In this document: positions 1 to 14,700 of the stretch, piece by piece
Position numbering within the stretch: position 1 is the first letter of the stretch
How the letters are laid out: the number at the start of each line of letters is the position of its first letter
DNA from: Diplonema papillatum
Lineage: Eukaryota; Euglenozoa; Diplonemea; Diplonemida; Diplonemidae
Reading direction: 5' to 3'
Assembly (NCBI GenBank): GCA_030068145.1
Contig: JAPJBO010000562.1
Coordinates: forward strand, 87,137-151,136
Length of the DNA stretch: 64,000 nucleotides
Translations under genes and position numbers: made by a program
Notes under the pieces: model-generated
The model's input: the letters and a program-made list of their open reading frames with translations, nothing else
The model's database searches: none
Told to the model about the DNA's origin: nothing

Positions 1-1505
<1,505 letters not shown>

Positions 1506-2002
1506 GACACGTTGAGTTCGGACACCCTGTCTGCAAGAAGTTCATGGACCTGGCCGAGAAGGTCATCGGCGAGGCGCTGCCCGAGACGAAGCTGCACGTC
1601 GGTGGAACGTACGTGTGCATGGAAGGTCCGGCGTTCTCGACCCAGGCGGAGTCGAGGCTCCACAAGTCGTGGGGTGCCTCCGTCATCGGCATGACCGCCG
1701 CCACCGAGGCAAAGCTGGTCCGGGAAGCCGAAATTGCCTACTGCCTCATCGGCCTGGTGACCGACTTCGACGCTTGGAAGGAGGGCGACCACGTGGACGT
1801 GGCGTCCGTCTTCGCGATCCTGAAGGCGAACGCCGGCAAGGCGCAGATCTTCACCAAGGCCGTCGCGAAGGCCGTCCACGAGAACAAGTTCGATTCCGCC
1901 GCGCACTCGTGCCTCGCGTCCGGTCTCATGACCAAGCCCGAGTCTGTCACCGAAGAACAGCGCAAGGCCTTCAAGCCGCTGTTCGAAAAGTACGGCTGGT
2001 GA
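1506..2002 (+). CDS. S-methyl-5'-thioadenosine phosphorylase (MTAP), last exon, 3' partial
   Basis: The enzyme cleaves 5'-methylthioadenosine with phosphate to adenine and 5-methylthioribose-1-phosphate in the methionine salvage pathway. The exon starts after a CCGTAG acceptor. It enters in phase 1, so a Gly codon is split, and encodes about 164 residues beginning HVEFGHPVC. The family signature EGPAFSTQAES is at about 1,621-1,653. It is followed by the WGASVIGM block, which carries the substrate-binding Met, and by VTDFDAWKEG, which corresponds to the ATDYD nucleobase-binding motif. The protein ends FEKYGW and then TGA. MTAPs are about 280-300 residues, so the N-terminal phosphate-binding half lies in exons upstream of the window. 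The reading frame extends open upstream to 1,163, but that sequence does not resemble the family. A purine nucleoside phosphorylase is less likely because the GPAFSTQAES and WKE motifs fit MTAP better. Confidence 0.9.
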
Positions 2003-2007
2003 TTTTG

Positions 2008-2222
2008 TTTTGTATGAGCACCCGCTTTGTAGAAAATGCTTGAGGAGACTGCCAGTTGCGATAGATCAAAGGAGGTAAATGTGCTGTAGCCCACACGAAC
2101 CACAGGTAAATCTCGGTTTAGTGGCCGGCGTAAGCGTTTCAACAAGGCCCACTTTGTAGTTGTATTGTTTTCTCCCCCTCTAGCCTCCTTCGAAATGAGC
2201 ACAAGGCAGTCCCTCGAGTATT
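2008..2222 (+). repeat. Dispersed repeat family B (about 215 bp), full copy
   Basis: The copy runs from TGTATGAGCACCCGCTTTG to CTCGAGTATTTC. Other copies are at 6,150-6,358 (minus), 38,553-38,772, 52,988-53,202, 53,203-53,420 and 60,313-60,530 (minus). It starts immediately after the MTAP stop codon, so it forms the start of the 3' UTR or lies just beyond it. The near-terminal sequences AAATRCTYGAGG and CTCGAGTATTT are inverted relative to each other. Confidence 0.85.
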
Positions 2223-3331
2223 TCTTGTGCAAGTGCGTGGTGAGCCATGCTTTTCTTGTGCGCGACCGAACGGCTAACTCGCTCAATGTCCAAACACGCT
2301 CTCCTGTCTTCTTGTTACCCGAATCTCTTTGGCGTGTGCTCTACACCTGAGGGAAGTCTGAACGTGCAAAAGAACAGGCGAGCGTTCGGGCAGCGAGGGT
2401 TGTAGCAGTGGGGTTGAAGGATCACTACCTCTCTCCCTGTTGGTAATCCGGTGGTTCGACCACGCATGAATGAAATCAAAGACTGGCAAAATGAAAGAGA
2501 CCGGCATTCGTAAGGCAAGAACGCTAATCACGTAGCTAACTAATCTGGCATGACCTCGCCGCGACAATCTCAAAAAATGGCGGTGTTCACATTCCACGGA
2601 AAGAATCGTTCGCGATCCAAGAAGAGATATGCAACAGCGGGAAGCTGGAAAGTCGTGCATCAATCTGCGGCGTGCAATGGTTTTTTGTCTCCGCCGTCGT
2701 TGTTGCTATACAGTGGAACGAGACTCCATCTTCGCACGCAACGGTCAGTCCTTCAGGGCCCTGTGCCTCTCCTATGTTGCCGGAATCAGGTTCAACTACA
2801 ACGTCCCCACCTCAGCCAGTTTTTTAACTGATTGCTCAGACACAGTCGTAGGGGCCTCCTCCCCGTGACGGATTCGCCTGTGCTCTGGTAGCACGGGTGG
2901 TTCTGGCGGTTCTGGCGGTTACGAGCTACGAACAGCCGCCTGACAAACCAGGCTCACACCGCTGCCCTGTCTGCAGACACTCAGCTTCCGCGCTGCTGTC
3001 GGTCCGCCCTACGTGTCCGTGGCTTAAAAGACCGAAACACGGCGCAGACGGGACCAGTGCGGTGTTGCGTACGCATCCATCCCAAGCACGTTCGTGCAAT
3101 CTCCCCCCCCCCCGCTCTTTCTTTTCCATCTCGTCCAACCCCCCCAGTCAAATACCCACTTTTTCCGTTTTCTTGCGAGGAGGCAGTTTGCTGCAGGGGG
3201 GGGCGGGGAATGGTTGCCGGGCTTCTGGCGGCACTGCTCACGAGGTGCTGACTCTTGTACTTGTACTCAGGATGATGGTCCGCCTTGTCGTCCCTTTGGC
3301 TTCAAGAACGCACGGCGCAGATAGAACACGC
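2223..3331. other. Intergenic sequence, no gene recognised
   Basis: Only short unsupported open frames are present. A fragment at about 2,918-2,985 (GTTACGAGCTACGAACAGCC) recurs near 23,970 and 43,186, so part of it is dispersed repeat. Confidence 0.5.
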
Positions 3332-3469
3332 ACACGGTGAAGTCTAGCCTCAGAAGCTGGAGTTAACGCTGGAGTTAAAAAGTGGGCGTCGCACCCGCTT
3401 TTCGGGTGTGACTCGGGCACACCCTCTTTAACTCCAGCTTCTGAGGCTGAGGCTGGACCTCACCGTGTA
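3332..3469. repeat. MITE-like foldback element, copy 1
   Basis: The ends ACACGGTGA and TCACCGTGT are inverted. Inside them the blocks CCTCAGAAGCTGGAGTTAA and TTAACTCCAGCTTCTGAGG are also perfectly inverted, giving a long hairpin with a GC-rich centre. A related copy lies at 62,950-63,120. It is too short to encode a protein and so is a non-autonomous element. Confidence 0.8.
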
Positions 3470-4891
3470 GTGTCGAGCGCACACCGCTCTTGCATCCCCC
3501 CCCCCCGGCATTCTAAGCACTCGCACTCCGCAGCCATTTCCGCACTGGTTCACCTTCGGTGGAGCGCGCTGACTCCAGCGCTGCTCACCTACTTCGGTTT
3601 TTTTTTTGTTTTTTGTTTTGCTTTCTTCTTTCCTTTATAGAGTTAAAGTTCGCTTGAAATTCCGAGGTTTAGGGTCTCCGTGTGACCGTTGATAAATGGG
3701 TTCTCTTTGATCAAGAAAGGGCTATACGGTTACGGGTTGTATATTTGGTGCACGCTTTCGTTATAGGTTATGGCTAGCCATGTCCGGGACTGTTTGTGAC
3801 CGACACCAAGTCACTCCATACTTTTTAGTATGAACAGTCTTGCGGGTTGCCCTTCAATGTGTTGTGCAGGCTAAAGTGACGTAGGTGTAGCGTGTTTTGG
3901 TGGTTGATCCGCATCCCTTGAAAATGACACAGTGTAAGTACAAGTGGAGAAATGATTGCACGCGAACAAACTCCAAGCGCCAGCTTGGACTTGCTTGGAA
4001 GGAATGCTCGACGAAGCTGCCAGACAACGAACCCTACGTATCCCAAGTGCTGTAACCACCGAACCACGGACGTGAGAAGCCAATTCCTAGGCAATTCCTT
4101 AAGGAAAAACATCAAAAACCCACACCGCAGCCACAAAAAACAGCCCGACTAGGACACAACCACACAGGGAACCCAAAAACATTCGGAAACCCCAGAAAAG
4201 TTTGATCCATACCGGTGTGTTGATAAAACGCCCGCAGAATGTGTCGCCAAACCGCCAGGACTGGTCAACCTCTACACGACAAGACACACAAACACAACAG
4301 GTTAAAAATCCTGAGTGAAAACGAATTTGACAGCAGACGCAGACACGTCTGCAGGTCAGCCTACTCCGGTACCATTTATGTGGACGTGCAGACCTCAGGA
4401 ATAAGAAGGCCAGCACAACAGCTTGGAAGCCTGGGGTGTACGAGCGCTCTCGTGCAAAAAATGTGACTTTGCCGTGCATGGCGCTGAAAGGGTTTCTCAC
4501 TTTGAGACTGCTCAAAAAGGAAAGGCAGGGACTGACAGTGATCGTCGCAATCCAACGGACCGACAGCCAGCGTCTGCAGTTTTCCGAAGATTGTCTGCAG
4601 ACGCGTCTGCAGGCAACACTGGTCCGGGGGCGTGTGCATGCTACCACCCAAAACGCGTGAAGCGGTACAGGTAGGTGGAGGCCGCTGGCCTCCACCCACC
4701 TGCATACAGCCGTCGATTGACCTTTCCCGAGAGGGACGAGTTGGAATGCAGGTACCATCTCCGGAGAGCTTCCGGTTTCTCCCAGAGTAGAGGAATTGAA
4801 GCAAACGCCGCCTGGGCCCCTTGAACGTTATTGCGGATCATCTCCTTGCCCGAAACCAAGAGGAAATTGGTGTGTCGGATACACCTCTTTA
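3470..4891. other. Intergenic stretch with eroded repeat fragments
   Basis: It holds a decayed family C piece (about 3,831-3,945) and broken family A pieces (about 3,970-4,075 and 4,258-4,320). It also has several CGTCTGCAG-type words between 4,325 and 4,640. No gene was recognised. Confidence 0.55.
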
Positions 4892-5100
4892 TTACACAAG
4901 CGCCAGCTTGGAAGGAAATGCTCGACAAAACGCTGCTAGACAAAGAACCGAAGGGATCCCAAGTGCTGTAACTACCGAATCACTTGTTGAACGGACGTGA
5001 GGTCATGCGGGTCTACCCCTACACGACAAGACACACAAACACAACAGGTCAAAAGTCCTGAGTGAGAAAACAACACACGGTGGTGTAAGTGAAGAACAAC
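4892..5100 (+). repeat. Family A repeat, A half only
   Basis: It begins ACACAAGCGCCAGCTTGG and ends GGTGTAAGTGAAGAACAA, which is the exact point where the A half of the YR retroelement's split repeat ends. No B half follows. It may be the left end of a lost element or a partial recombination product. Confidence 0.8.
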
Positions 5101-5269
5101 CCGTCGACTTCAACTGCAGCTCTTGCTCATGCAAAGATATTACTGGGGGCGGTCGAATACAAGAGGTACCCCTTGTATTCGGCGTGCCGATCCTGCAATT
5201 TTCCCGAAAAAGAAATAGAAAAAGTACCACTAACCCGGAACCCGCGGGAACCCCATTCTTCTTGGAAGA

Positions 5270-5560
5270 CGCACGTACTTTGTGGTCCCCGGGTCTATTT
5301 TCTGTTTCGGTTCTCTTCACGCGAGCACAAATTCGCCGGAAAAGGTCTGCTACATGGGCCAGCAAAGAAATGTTACCAATTAGTGGGTCGATTCCCGTCA
5401 TTCCCAATGAAAACCAGTGGTTTCCATGCCCGGTGCCCCGCATCTGGTAAAGACCCACGAACCACGCACATAATCTTTGGTCCCCGGGTCTATTTTTCAC
5501 GGTTCTCTTCATCGGAGTTCATCGCGATCAGAAAACCTTCAAAGAAGGTCTGCTATGCGG
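5270..5560 (+). repeat. Family F tandem repeat, period about 200 bp
   Basis: Units contain CCCGGGTCTATTTT, GGTTCTCTTCATCGGAG and AAGACCCACGAACCACGCA. Arrays of the same unit recur at about 11,560-12,060 (plus) and 33,505-33,865 (minus). Confidence 0.75.
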
Positions 5561-5757
5561 ACCAAGAAAAATCAACCTTTTTCGAGATTTCCAAAATGCC
5601 TCTTCTATTCAAGGTACCTCTTGTATTCAAGGTACCTCCTGTATTCCCCCCCAGTAAGCACGAATGTTTTTTTTGAAAACACAACAGGCGGAGAAGTCCA
5701 GCACCTCCCCACCCCCCGTTCTCGCTGCAAAGTTGAAGGACTGGATACAAGCAAAAT

Positions 5758-8700
5758 ATGCCAGCTGCAGAAGATGACAAGGAGCAGCGCGAGCTGACGA
5801 AGCGCATTCGACTCCTCGAGGTATGATGAGAGTATGTTTCGACAACGAACTGCTAGCGGCATGTGGGTCCATTGCAAACCGGCAACGGTTGCACACGAAC
5901 GGGAGTATGAGCCAACGAAAACCACATGCGCACTCAGCACTACACCCCCCAGAAAGGAACCCTGTACACGACGCGCAAAGAGCAAGAAACTTTTGCCTGA
6001 TCATTTTCATCAACTTTGGTCAGTTGATGCTGATCATCCGTTACTTCGCTTATCAGTGCAAGCCTCAGGGTTCCCTCCTTTTTCAGTCATCCCGCCGCCG
6101 AAGGAATTCTGAATTGCCGACGACTCACAGCGGATAGCAGCAAAAATACTCGAGGGACTGCCTTGTGCTCATTTCGAAGGAGGCTATTGGGGGAGAAAAC
6201 AATACAACTACAAAATGGGTCTTTTTGTTGATCGCTTACGCCCGTCACTAAACCCCCTGTGTTTCGTGTGGGCTACAGCACAATTTACCTCCTTTGATCT
6301 TTCGCAACTGGCAGTCTCCTCAAGCATTTCCTACAAAGCGGGTGCTTATACAAAACAAATAGTTCCGCTGTAGTCCTTTGAGTGAGAACAAGAGCGTGAT
6401 TCTTTCGCCAACCTTTCTGCAGGGCAACAGGCGGTCGTATGCTGGTGACACGAAGACGCAGATCCAGAAGCAGCAAGACACGGTGAGCACGCTCCGCAAG
6501 GAAAACAAGAAGCAGAAGGATGAGCTGAAGAGCGTGGCGGACACCACCGGGCTCTGCACGCGGTATCAGTCGGAGCTTGGCAACAGGGAAGAGACGTACG
6601 ACATGGTCCAGAGAAAGATCGAAATCGAAATGAGGAAGCTGCGCGAATACGAGAACAAGTCCGCTGAGTACGTGGCTGAAGTAGCTTCCAAACGTAAGGA
6701 GAGGTCGGCGACCATGGGCGGAGTGAACGCGACGCAGGAGAACCACCAAATTGTCGACAAGCAGGTCAAGGTGCTCGAAAACCGGCTGGACCAAGCCCTG
6801 ATCAAGTTCAACGAAGGCTTGAGCCACAACAAGGATCTGCGTGAGCAAATCGACAACCTCCGCCGCGAAAGGGTCTGTTGCTTTATTATTTATGCCGTAC
6901 CGGCGCACATTCGTATGGATCCGCAGTCTCCCGAAATATGGACGCCGAACGGAGCCGGAAGCGTCTTCTTCGTTTCGCGCTTCTTCCAGGCTTACTCAGG
7001 TTAAGAAAAACGTCGTTTCCTTGAAAGTATGGAAACGGAAACGAAACCCGGAACGTGTAACGTCTTGTTTTTTTTATAATATGCGCCTGCTGTCTCCGGC
7101 TGCTTCGGCAGACGACACATACTACTACTACTACTCGGCGGCATGCTGCAAAAACTCGCACCACAAGTGCCTGACTCACGAGCTGCCGACGTGCGATACG
7201 TGCATCCGGTACGAGGACGTGCGGTGCCGCAGGCCCAGGCAGTGCTGCAAGCGAGGGCCCAGGCAGTGCTGCAAGCGAGGACCCAGACAGTGCTGCAGAC
7301 GAGGGCCCAGGCAGTGCTGCAAGCGAGGGCCCAGGCAGTGCTGCAGACGAGGGCCCAGGCAGTGCTGCAAGCGAGGGCCCAGGCAGTGCTGCAAACGAGG
7401 ACCCAGACAGTGCTGCAGACGAGGGCCCAGACAGTGCTGCAAACGAGGACCCAGACAGTGCTGCAGACGAGGGCCCAGGCAGTGCTACAAGCGAGGGCCC
7501 AGGCAGTGCTGCAAACGAGGGCCCAGGCAGTGCTGCAAGCGAGGACCCTGACAGTGCTGCAGACGAGGGCCCAGGCAGTGCTGCAAGCGAGGGCCCAGGC
7601 AGTGCTGCAAACGAGGGCCCAGGCAGTGCTGCAAGCGAGGGCCCAGGCAGTGCTGCAAACGAGGGCCCAGGCAGTGCTGCAAGCGAGGGCCCAGGCAGTG
7701 CTGCAAGCGAGGACCCAGACAGTGCTGCAGACGAGGGCCCAGGCAGTGCTGCAAGCGAGGGCCCAGGCAGTGCTGCAGACGAGGGCCCAGGCAGTGCTGC
7801 AAGCGAGGGCCCAGGCAGTGCTGCAAACGAGGACCCAGACAGTGCTGCAGACGAGGGCCCAGGCAGTGCTGCAAACGAGGACCCAGACAGTGCTGCAGAC
7901 GAGGGCCCAGGCAGTGCTGCAAGCGAGGGCCCAGGCAGTGCTGCAAACGAGGGCCCAGGCAGTGCTGCAAGCGAGGACCCAGACAGTGCTGCAGACGAGG
8001 GCCCAGGCAGTGCTGCAAGCGAGGGCCCAGGCAGTGCTGCAAACGAGGGCCCAGACAGTGCTGCAAACGAGGGCCCAGGCAGTGCTGCAAACGAGAGCCC
8101 AGGCAGTGCTGCAAGCGAGGGCCCAGGCAGTGCTGCAAGCGAGGGCCCAGACAGTGCTGCAAACGAGGGCCCAGGCAGTGCTGCAAGCGAGGGCCCAGGC
8201 AGTGCTGCAAACGGGGGCCCAGGCAGTGGTGCAAGCGAGGGCCCAGGCAGTGCTGCAAACGTGAGAAGGTTTCCGTCTGTCAACAGCAATTGTGTAAAAG
8301 AGGGAAAGGGTGCGTGCCGTAGTGAGTGGTGAAGAGGACGAGTGTAAAAGAATGGAGGTGGCACAAACAACCAGACCAACGGATTGCCTTTCCTTCTTCC
8401 AGAAAAAAAAAAACAGCGCCAATATTAACAACCCCCCCGCGCAGGTTGTTTTCGACGGCATCTACCGCAAGCTCGAGAAGGAACTGCACGAAAAGAAGAA
8501 GCAAATGGCGGAAATCATCGAGAGGTCGAACCTGTACTATGAGGACAGAGACGCCTGTGGGTTGGAGCTTCGACACCTGCGGGAGGCGGCGGAGAAGGTA
8601 TGCTTCTGGACCCCGAGCGAAATTCCCCTCGGGCTACCGGTCTGGCGTTCCGGGTTCTCGTCCGTCGGTGTGGGGTTGTTACTTCGAATAGCGGCCGACT

Positions 8701-11700
8701 CTGTCACGAGTCTGCGAGTCTGTGTCGCGGGTTGGTGGAGGTGGGAGGGGTGTTGGGAAGGGGGAAAGAAGTAAAAGTCAGCCAGAGTCGAAGCTTCTAG
8801 AGCCGCCGGACGTCCGCTTCGGCCGCCGTAACCATGATCGCCTTCTGGTTGCTGCGATTCGTCTGTCTGGAGGCGGGGCGCGGAGACCGAGCGGCTCGAC
8901 GACGGTCGTCGTCGGGCACGCCGGAATCCCGCTGCGGGGGGCCGCCGCCTCGCCGCCGCCGTCACGTCGAGCCGGTCCGTCCCTATCTCTTGAAACTGCA
9001 TCGAAGTGCCTGTCGCTGTTTATCGCAGTGAATCACGGTTCCACCACGGTCTATCAGGTCCATACCTGGTCCCTAGAGCTGCATCGAATTGCCCGGTGCT
9101 GTATTCTTCGGTCTATCACGGTCTATCAAGAGGGGATGGACCGGTTCAGTCACTTGGCTTTGACTTGAATTGAAGTACTTCAATCCTAACCTCGGTTTGG
9201 TGGAGCGCAAGGACGACGTCTTTCCACTTCACCTGTCCTGGTAAAGCATAGTTCGGGCAATGCTAAGTTCGTTCAGTCGTTGCTTAGTTCAAGTAAAATG
9301 TGGGCATTGCTAAGTTCGAGCAAAGTTCGGGCAATGTAACTTACGGTCGAGGCTCCGATTCTCGAGTTTCCGAGAAATTCCGCGAAAAAGCGCAATTTTC
9401 GGGCACATTAGACTCCGAGAGCCTACGAACCCCGGAAAGGAAATTTGACCGGGAAAATGTCCTGGGCCAAGTCAAGACCCTTGGTGGGTGCGGGCATGAG
9501 GTTTTGCGGGTCTACCCCTACACGACAAATGACACAAACACAACAGGTCAAAGTCCTGAGTGAGAAAACAACACGCGGTGGTGTAAGCGAAGAACAAATC
9601 AGATTGTGTTTATATTGTATTCGCCCTTCTACCTCTACATTTCCTCCCTTCCATTCGGAGTCAACGCAGCTACGTCGGGTATTTTCTTGTTTCTTCTGTG
9701 CGCACTAGCGGTACTCATTTGCCAACTGCTAATTCTTAATACGTAGCATGGTTCAACTAGTTTCCACCCCTTCGCAGGACATCCAGCAGTACGAACGACA
9801 CTTCGAGGAGCTGGACCTGATGCTGGAGGCGAACAAAAGCCTCGAGCTGTCCATCAAGAGCATGCGAACGCAAACGCGGTCTTCTTCGAAGCCGGAGGAC
9901 GAAGAAGACGGCTCGCGGAAGAAGAAGCAGGACAGCCGCGGGAAGCAAGACTCCGAGCAGGAGCAGGAGCAACGATCTTACAACTACCAAGACATCGTAG
10001 ACCAGCTCAAGGAGGCGACCGGAATCCAGGACATGGAGGTGCTGCTGCAGAAGTTCGTGAAGGCCGAAGAGCAGAACTTCTCGATGTACAACTTCGCCAA
10101 CGAGCTGAACACCGACAACGAAAGGCTGGCCGAGGAGATCGAACAGTCGAAAGAGTTCACCATCATAGAGCGCGGTGTGAATTTGCTGCATTTGTTTCAC
10201 ATAAGCGCCAGCTTGGACGGAGCTCCAGACGAAGAACCGAAGGGATCCAAGTGCTGTAGCAACCGAACCACGTGTTGAACGGACGTGAGGTCATTCGGGT
10301 CTACCCCTTCACGCCAAGACACATGGCAAAGGTTGGGAATGTAATGCCAGCTAATTTCGTACAAAGCTCCGGGCAGAGAATGAAACACCACCGAACAGGA
10401 CACGCGTTTTCTTAGAACCGTGACCACAGAATCTGTTTGGGCGAACGCGGCATTGAATGTACGTTAAATGCGCGGCTCCGAGCGACCCCTCGAAGGAGCG
10501 GAGTTTAACCTGAGTTTTTATTTCCCTTTTAAGAAGGCCGCGGAAGTCGGCTGAGCCGGGAGCTTCCGGAGAGGGCTTAAGTATTACAACCTGGTTCGAT
10601 TGCGGGATGATAAAACCTCGGGGATAAAAGACTGCGTGTTTTTCCCGTCCAAGAAAAAAGTATACAGGATCTGCATACCCCAGGAGCCTCTGAACTACCG
10701 TATGCGGGTTTAATACGAAACGTGTAAATGTTTCTTAGCTACTTTTTGGCCAAAGTGTTTCTTAATTAACACGTTTCGTACTAAAAACATGGGGTCTGAC
10801 GTACATAGTGAAATTTGAAAACTGTTGAAACCCCATGATGATCCCCCATTTTTGTTCGAGCCTTTGAGCTGGAAAAACGTATCAGCTCCAATCGTCTTGT
10901 TGACATCCTCGAGCGTCCGTTTCTATGAACCAAGAGTCGGTGTCGGCGGAAAAGACCGTTGCAAGGTGGCTGACTATCTTGCTTCCACAAAAGTCAGAAA
11001 GCGAGCAAGATACAACGCATCTTCGGAGCGACCGGTCAGTTGTTACAAGCATCCAGTGCCAACCACGAGTTCCTGACACGCTAGTGTTCACGAAGGTGTT
11101 CATTAGGCGGGCACGCGTCAGTGACGGCAGGGTAAGCCGGTCGTATGGAAGGGCAGCAAGCAAAGGCGGAGTTGCCCTTTTTTAAAGAAGGAGTAAAGCC
11201 TCTCCAGGTGATTACCATACAGCTTCTTCTCGTGCTCGCCAGCCCCAAGACTAGCATGAACCGCATCCACCTCCACAGCAACGCATTCATCGTTTGCCAG
11301 TTCTTCAAGCTCTTGGTCAAAATCAGCGAAGTCAGAACGTTGATGCAACTGCGCATTCACTCAGTACGAGACATTCGTTGAAGTTGCGATGGAGTTCGGC
11401 GAGAACGTTGTCCCCGCAACCGGTGGCCTGGGGCAGTGTTGGCGGTGGCTCTCGGAGCTGGAGCCAGCTCGGGAGCTGGAAAGAGCCAGCGGGAGCCAGC
11501 AGGGCACAATAAAAAGCCATCTCAAAATTCCCCCAAAATGCGAGAAACCCTTTGCACATTTTTTTTGGATATCCGGGTCTACTTTTTGCGGATCTCTTCA
11601 TCGGAGCTGATCACGCAAAAAATCGCCGAAAAAGGTCTGCTACGTGGACCAGCAAAAATATGTCACCACTCGGGGGATTGATTCCCGTCCTTCTCGATGC

Positions 11701-14700
11701 ACACCGGTGGTTTCCGCGCCGGGGCCCTGTCTCTTCCAAAGACCCACAAACCACGCACATGTTTTGTGATCCCCGGGTCTAATTTTCACGGATCTCTTCA
11801 TCGGAGCTGATCGCGAGCGTAAATTCGTCGAAAAAGGTCTGTTCCGTGGACAGCGAAAAAAACGGCACCACCCAGGGGATCGATTCCCGTCCTTCCCGTC
11901 AAAACCCTGGTGGTTTCCATGTCCGGTGCCCTGCATCTCGTAAAGACCCGCGAACCACGCATACTTCTTGGTCCCGGGTCTATTCTTCACGGTTCTCTTC
12001 ATCGGAGCTTATCGCGAGCTAAAAATCGTCAAAAAAGGTCTGCTGCACGCACGAGCAAAATTTTCACCAGAACCCCAGCTCCCGCTGGCTCCCAAAGAGC
12101 CAGAAGAACCAGCTCCCAAGAGCCACCGCCAACACTGCCTGGGGGCTGTCTTCAACGAAGACCTTGGTCGGCCTCCTCTCCTGTTGGATCGGAAACTTTC
12201 TCTTCCAGTAAATTTGCGTCACTCAACCCGGTCACCACGAAACTCGCCCGGATTGTCGAATCTGCTTCGCTGGGGTGAAGGGCTGACGCGGGCGAAGAAA
12301 TTGGTGCCTATTTCTTTTTTGACGGGTTCAGATTTTCTGTCAATTTTCCTGCGTCCTTTTTTTAGTGTCGAGCCCCAGTTTACTCTAAGTACAAAACCCC
12401 TCAAAACCCCTATGGAAGTGCAGTTTTTAATACGAAACGTGTTAATGTTTCATAGCTTCAGATCCGGGGTGTTTCTTAATTAACACGTTTCGTATTAAAA
12501 CCGTTTCGTACTAAACACGTTTCATATTAAACCTGCATACGGTAATAATACCCTGGCTCAAGGCGCCTTTCCAAAAAGAGAAACCCCTCCCCGTAAAAGA
12601 ACAAAGTAGAAAGCTACAGGTTTGACACGTAGACCGATACGGACTGCACGGCCCTGCTCAACGTGTAGGACGTGTGGGGCCCAGGACCACTTGCACAACG
12701 CAGTGGACCTGGTGTCGGTCACATACGCCAAGTACATGGGTGTTAGGACCACCCTTAGCGAGTCTAGAGGTAACCTTTTGCTCAGTCGGCGTTTGCGCAC
12801 GAACCTTTTTGTCCAGTCCGGCGTTTGTGCAAACCCGAACCTTTTCGTCCAGTCCGGCGTTGGTGCAAACCCGAACCTTTTTGTCCATTGCGCAAACCCG
12901 AACCTTTTTGTCCAGTCCGGCGTTTGTGCAACCCGAACCGGTTGCCCAGTCCGGCGTTGGTGCAAACCCGAACCTTTTTGTTCAGTCCGGCGTTTGCGCA
13001 AACCCGAACCTTTTTGTTTAGTCTGGCGTTTGTGCAACCCGAACCGTTTGCCCAGTCCGGCGTTGGTGCAAACCCGAACCTTTTTGTTCAGTCCGGCGTT
13101 TGCGCAAACCCGAACCTTTTTGTTCAGTCCGGCGTTTGTGCAGCCCGAACCGTTTGCCCAGTCCGGCGCTGGTGCAACCCGAACCTTTTTGCCCAGTCCG
13201 GCGTTTGTGCAAACCCGAACCTTTTCGTCCAGTCCGGCGTTGGTGCAAACCCGAACCTTTTTGTCCATTGCGCAAACCCGAACCTTTTTGTCCAGTCCGG
13301 CGTTTGTGCAACCCGAACCGGTTGCCCAGTCCGGCGTTGGTGCAAACCCGAACCTTTTTGTTCAGTCCGGCGTTTGCGCAAACCCGAACCTTTTTGTTTA
13401 GTCTGGCGTTTGTGCAACCCGAACCGTTTGCCCAGTCCGGCGTTGGTGCAAACCCGAACCTTTTTGTTCAGTCCGGCGTTTGCGCAAACCCGAACCTTTT
13501 TGTTCAGTCCGGCGTTTGTGCAGCCCGAACCGTTTGCCCAGTCCGGCGCTGGTGCAACCCGAACCTTTTTGCCCAGTCCGGCGTTTGTGCAAACCCGCAC
13601 CTTTTTGCCCAGTCCGGCGTTTGTGAAAACCCGAACCTTTTTGCCCAGTCCGGCGTTTGTGCAAACCCGCACCTTTTTGCCCAGTCCGGCGTTTGTGAAA
13701 ACCCGAACCTTTTTGCCCAGTCCGGCGTTGGTGCAAACCCGAACCTTTTTGCCCAGTCCGGCGTTTGTGCAAACCCGAACCTTTTTGTCCAGTCCGGCGC
13801 TGGTGCAACCCGAACCTTTTTGCCCAGTCCGGCGTTTGTGCAAACCCGAACCTTTTTGCCCAGTCCGGCGTTTGTGAAAACCCGAACCTTTTTGTCCAGT
13901 CCGGCGCTGGTGCAACCCTAACCTTTTTGCCCAGTCCGGCGTTTGTGCAAACCCGCACCTTTTTGCCCAGTCCGGCGTTTGTGAAAACCCGAACCTTTTT
14001 GTCCAGTCCGGCGCTGGTGCAACCCTAACCTTTTTGCCCAGTCCGGCGTTTGTGCAAACCCGCACCTTTTGTCCAGTCCGGCGTTTGTGCAAACCCGAAC
14101 CTTTTTGTCCAGTCCGGCGCTGGTGCAACCCGAACCTTTTTGCCCAGTCCGGCGTTTGTGCAAACCCGCACCTTTTTGTCCAGTCCGGCGTTTTGTGAAA
14201 ACCCGAACCCGTTGAACCCTGAATCCTGGCCTGATAGACCCCCCCCCGGAAAACCCTGATGCTAAGTTCGGGATGATGGCAAGTTGGGGGCCCTTATCCA
14301 GGGGGGAGGGCCCCTCCGGACCGCCCCTGGTGAACCTTTGATGCTGAGTGCAGACCCGGAAAAAAGTCCACCGGCGGGAACCGAACCTCCCACCCAACGT
14401 CGTCAACTGACGACTGTGCCACGCCGTTGTCCGCCGCGAGAAATTTTCTCGACGAATTGTGAGTTCTCAAAAGTACCATGAAAAAACGGTAGAGAAATGT
14501 CCGGGGTGGGGGTACCCCACGGCCTGCCCCAGAAAAGTGGGATAGCTCGCTAGAGAGCTAAATTTGAGAATTTCTAATTTACCAACCTCTAGACTCGGAA
14601 AACGAAGTTACACGGATGCGCAACCACATGTGACAGTAAACAGTAAAGTAAAAGCGACACAAAGTACGTGAAGGAATAATGAAAACACACTGCCCAGACC

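Noticed and set aside
7143..8264. Long open frames on both strands (up to 497 aa) across the 24-bp repeat
   Set aside because: Period divisible by three and no stops in the unit. The region lies in an intron whose flanking exons join in the conserved protein.
12622..14128. Several 160-350 aa open frames in the 36-bp repeat
   Set aside because: Open in multiple phases and both strands, which is typical of a minisatellite. It is also inside intron 4 of the docking gene.
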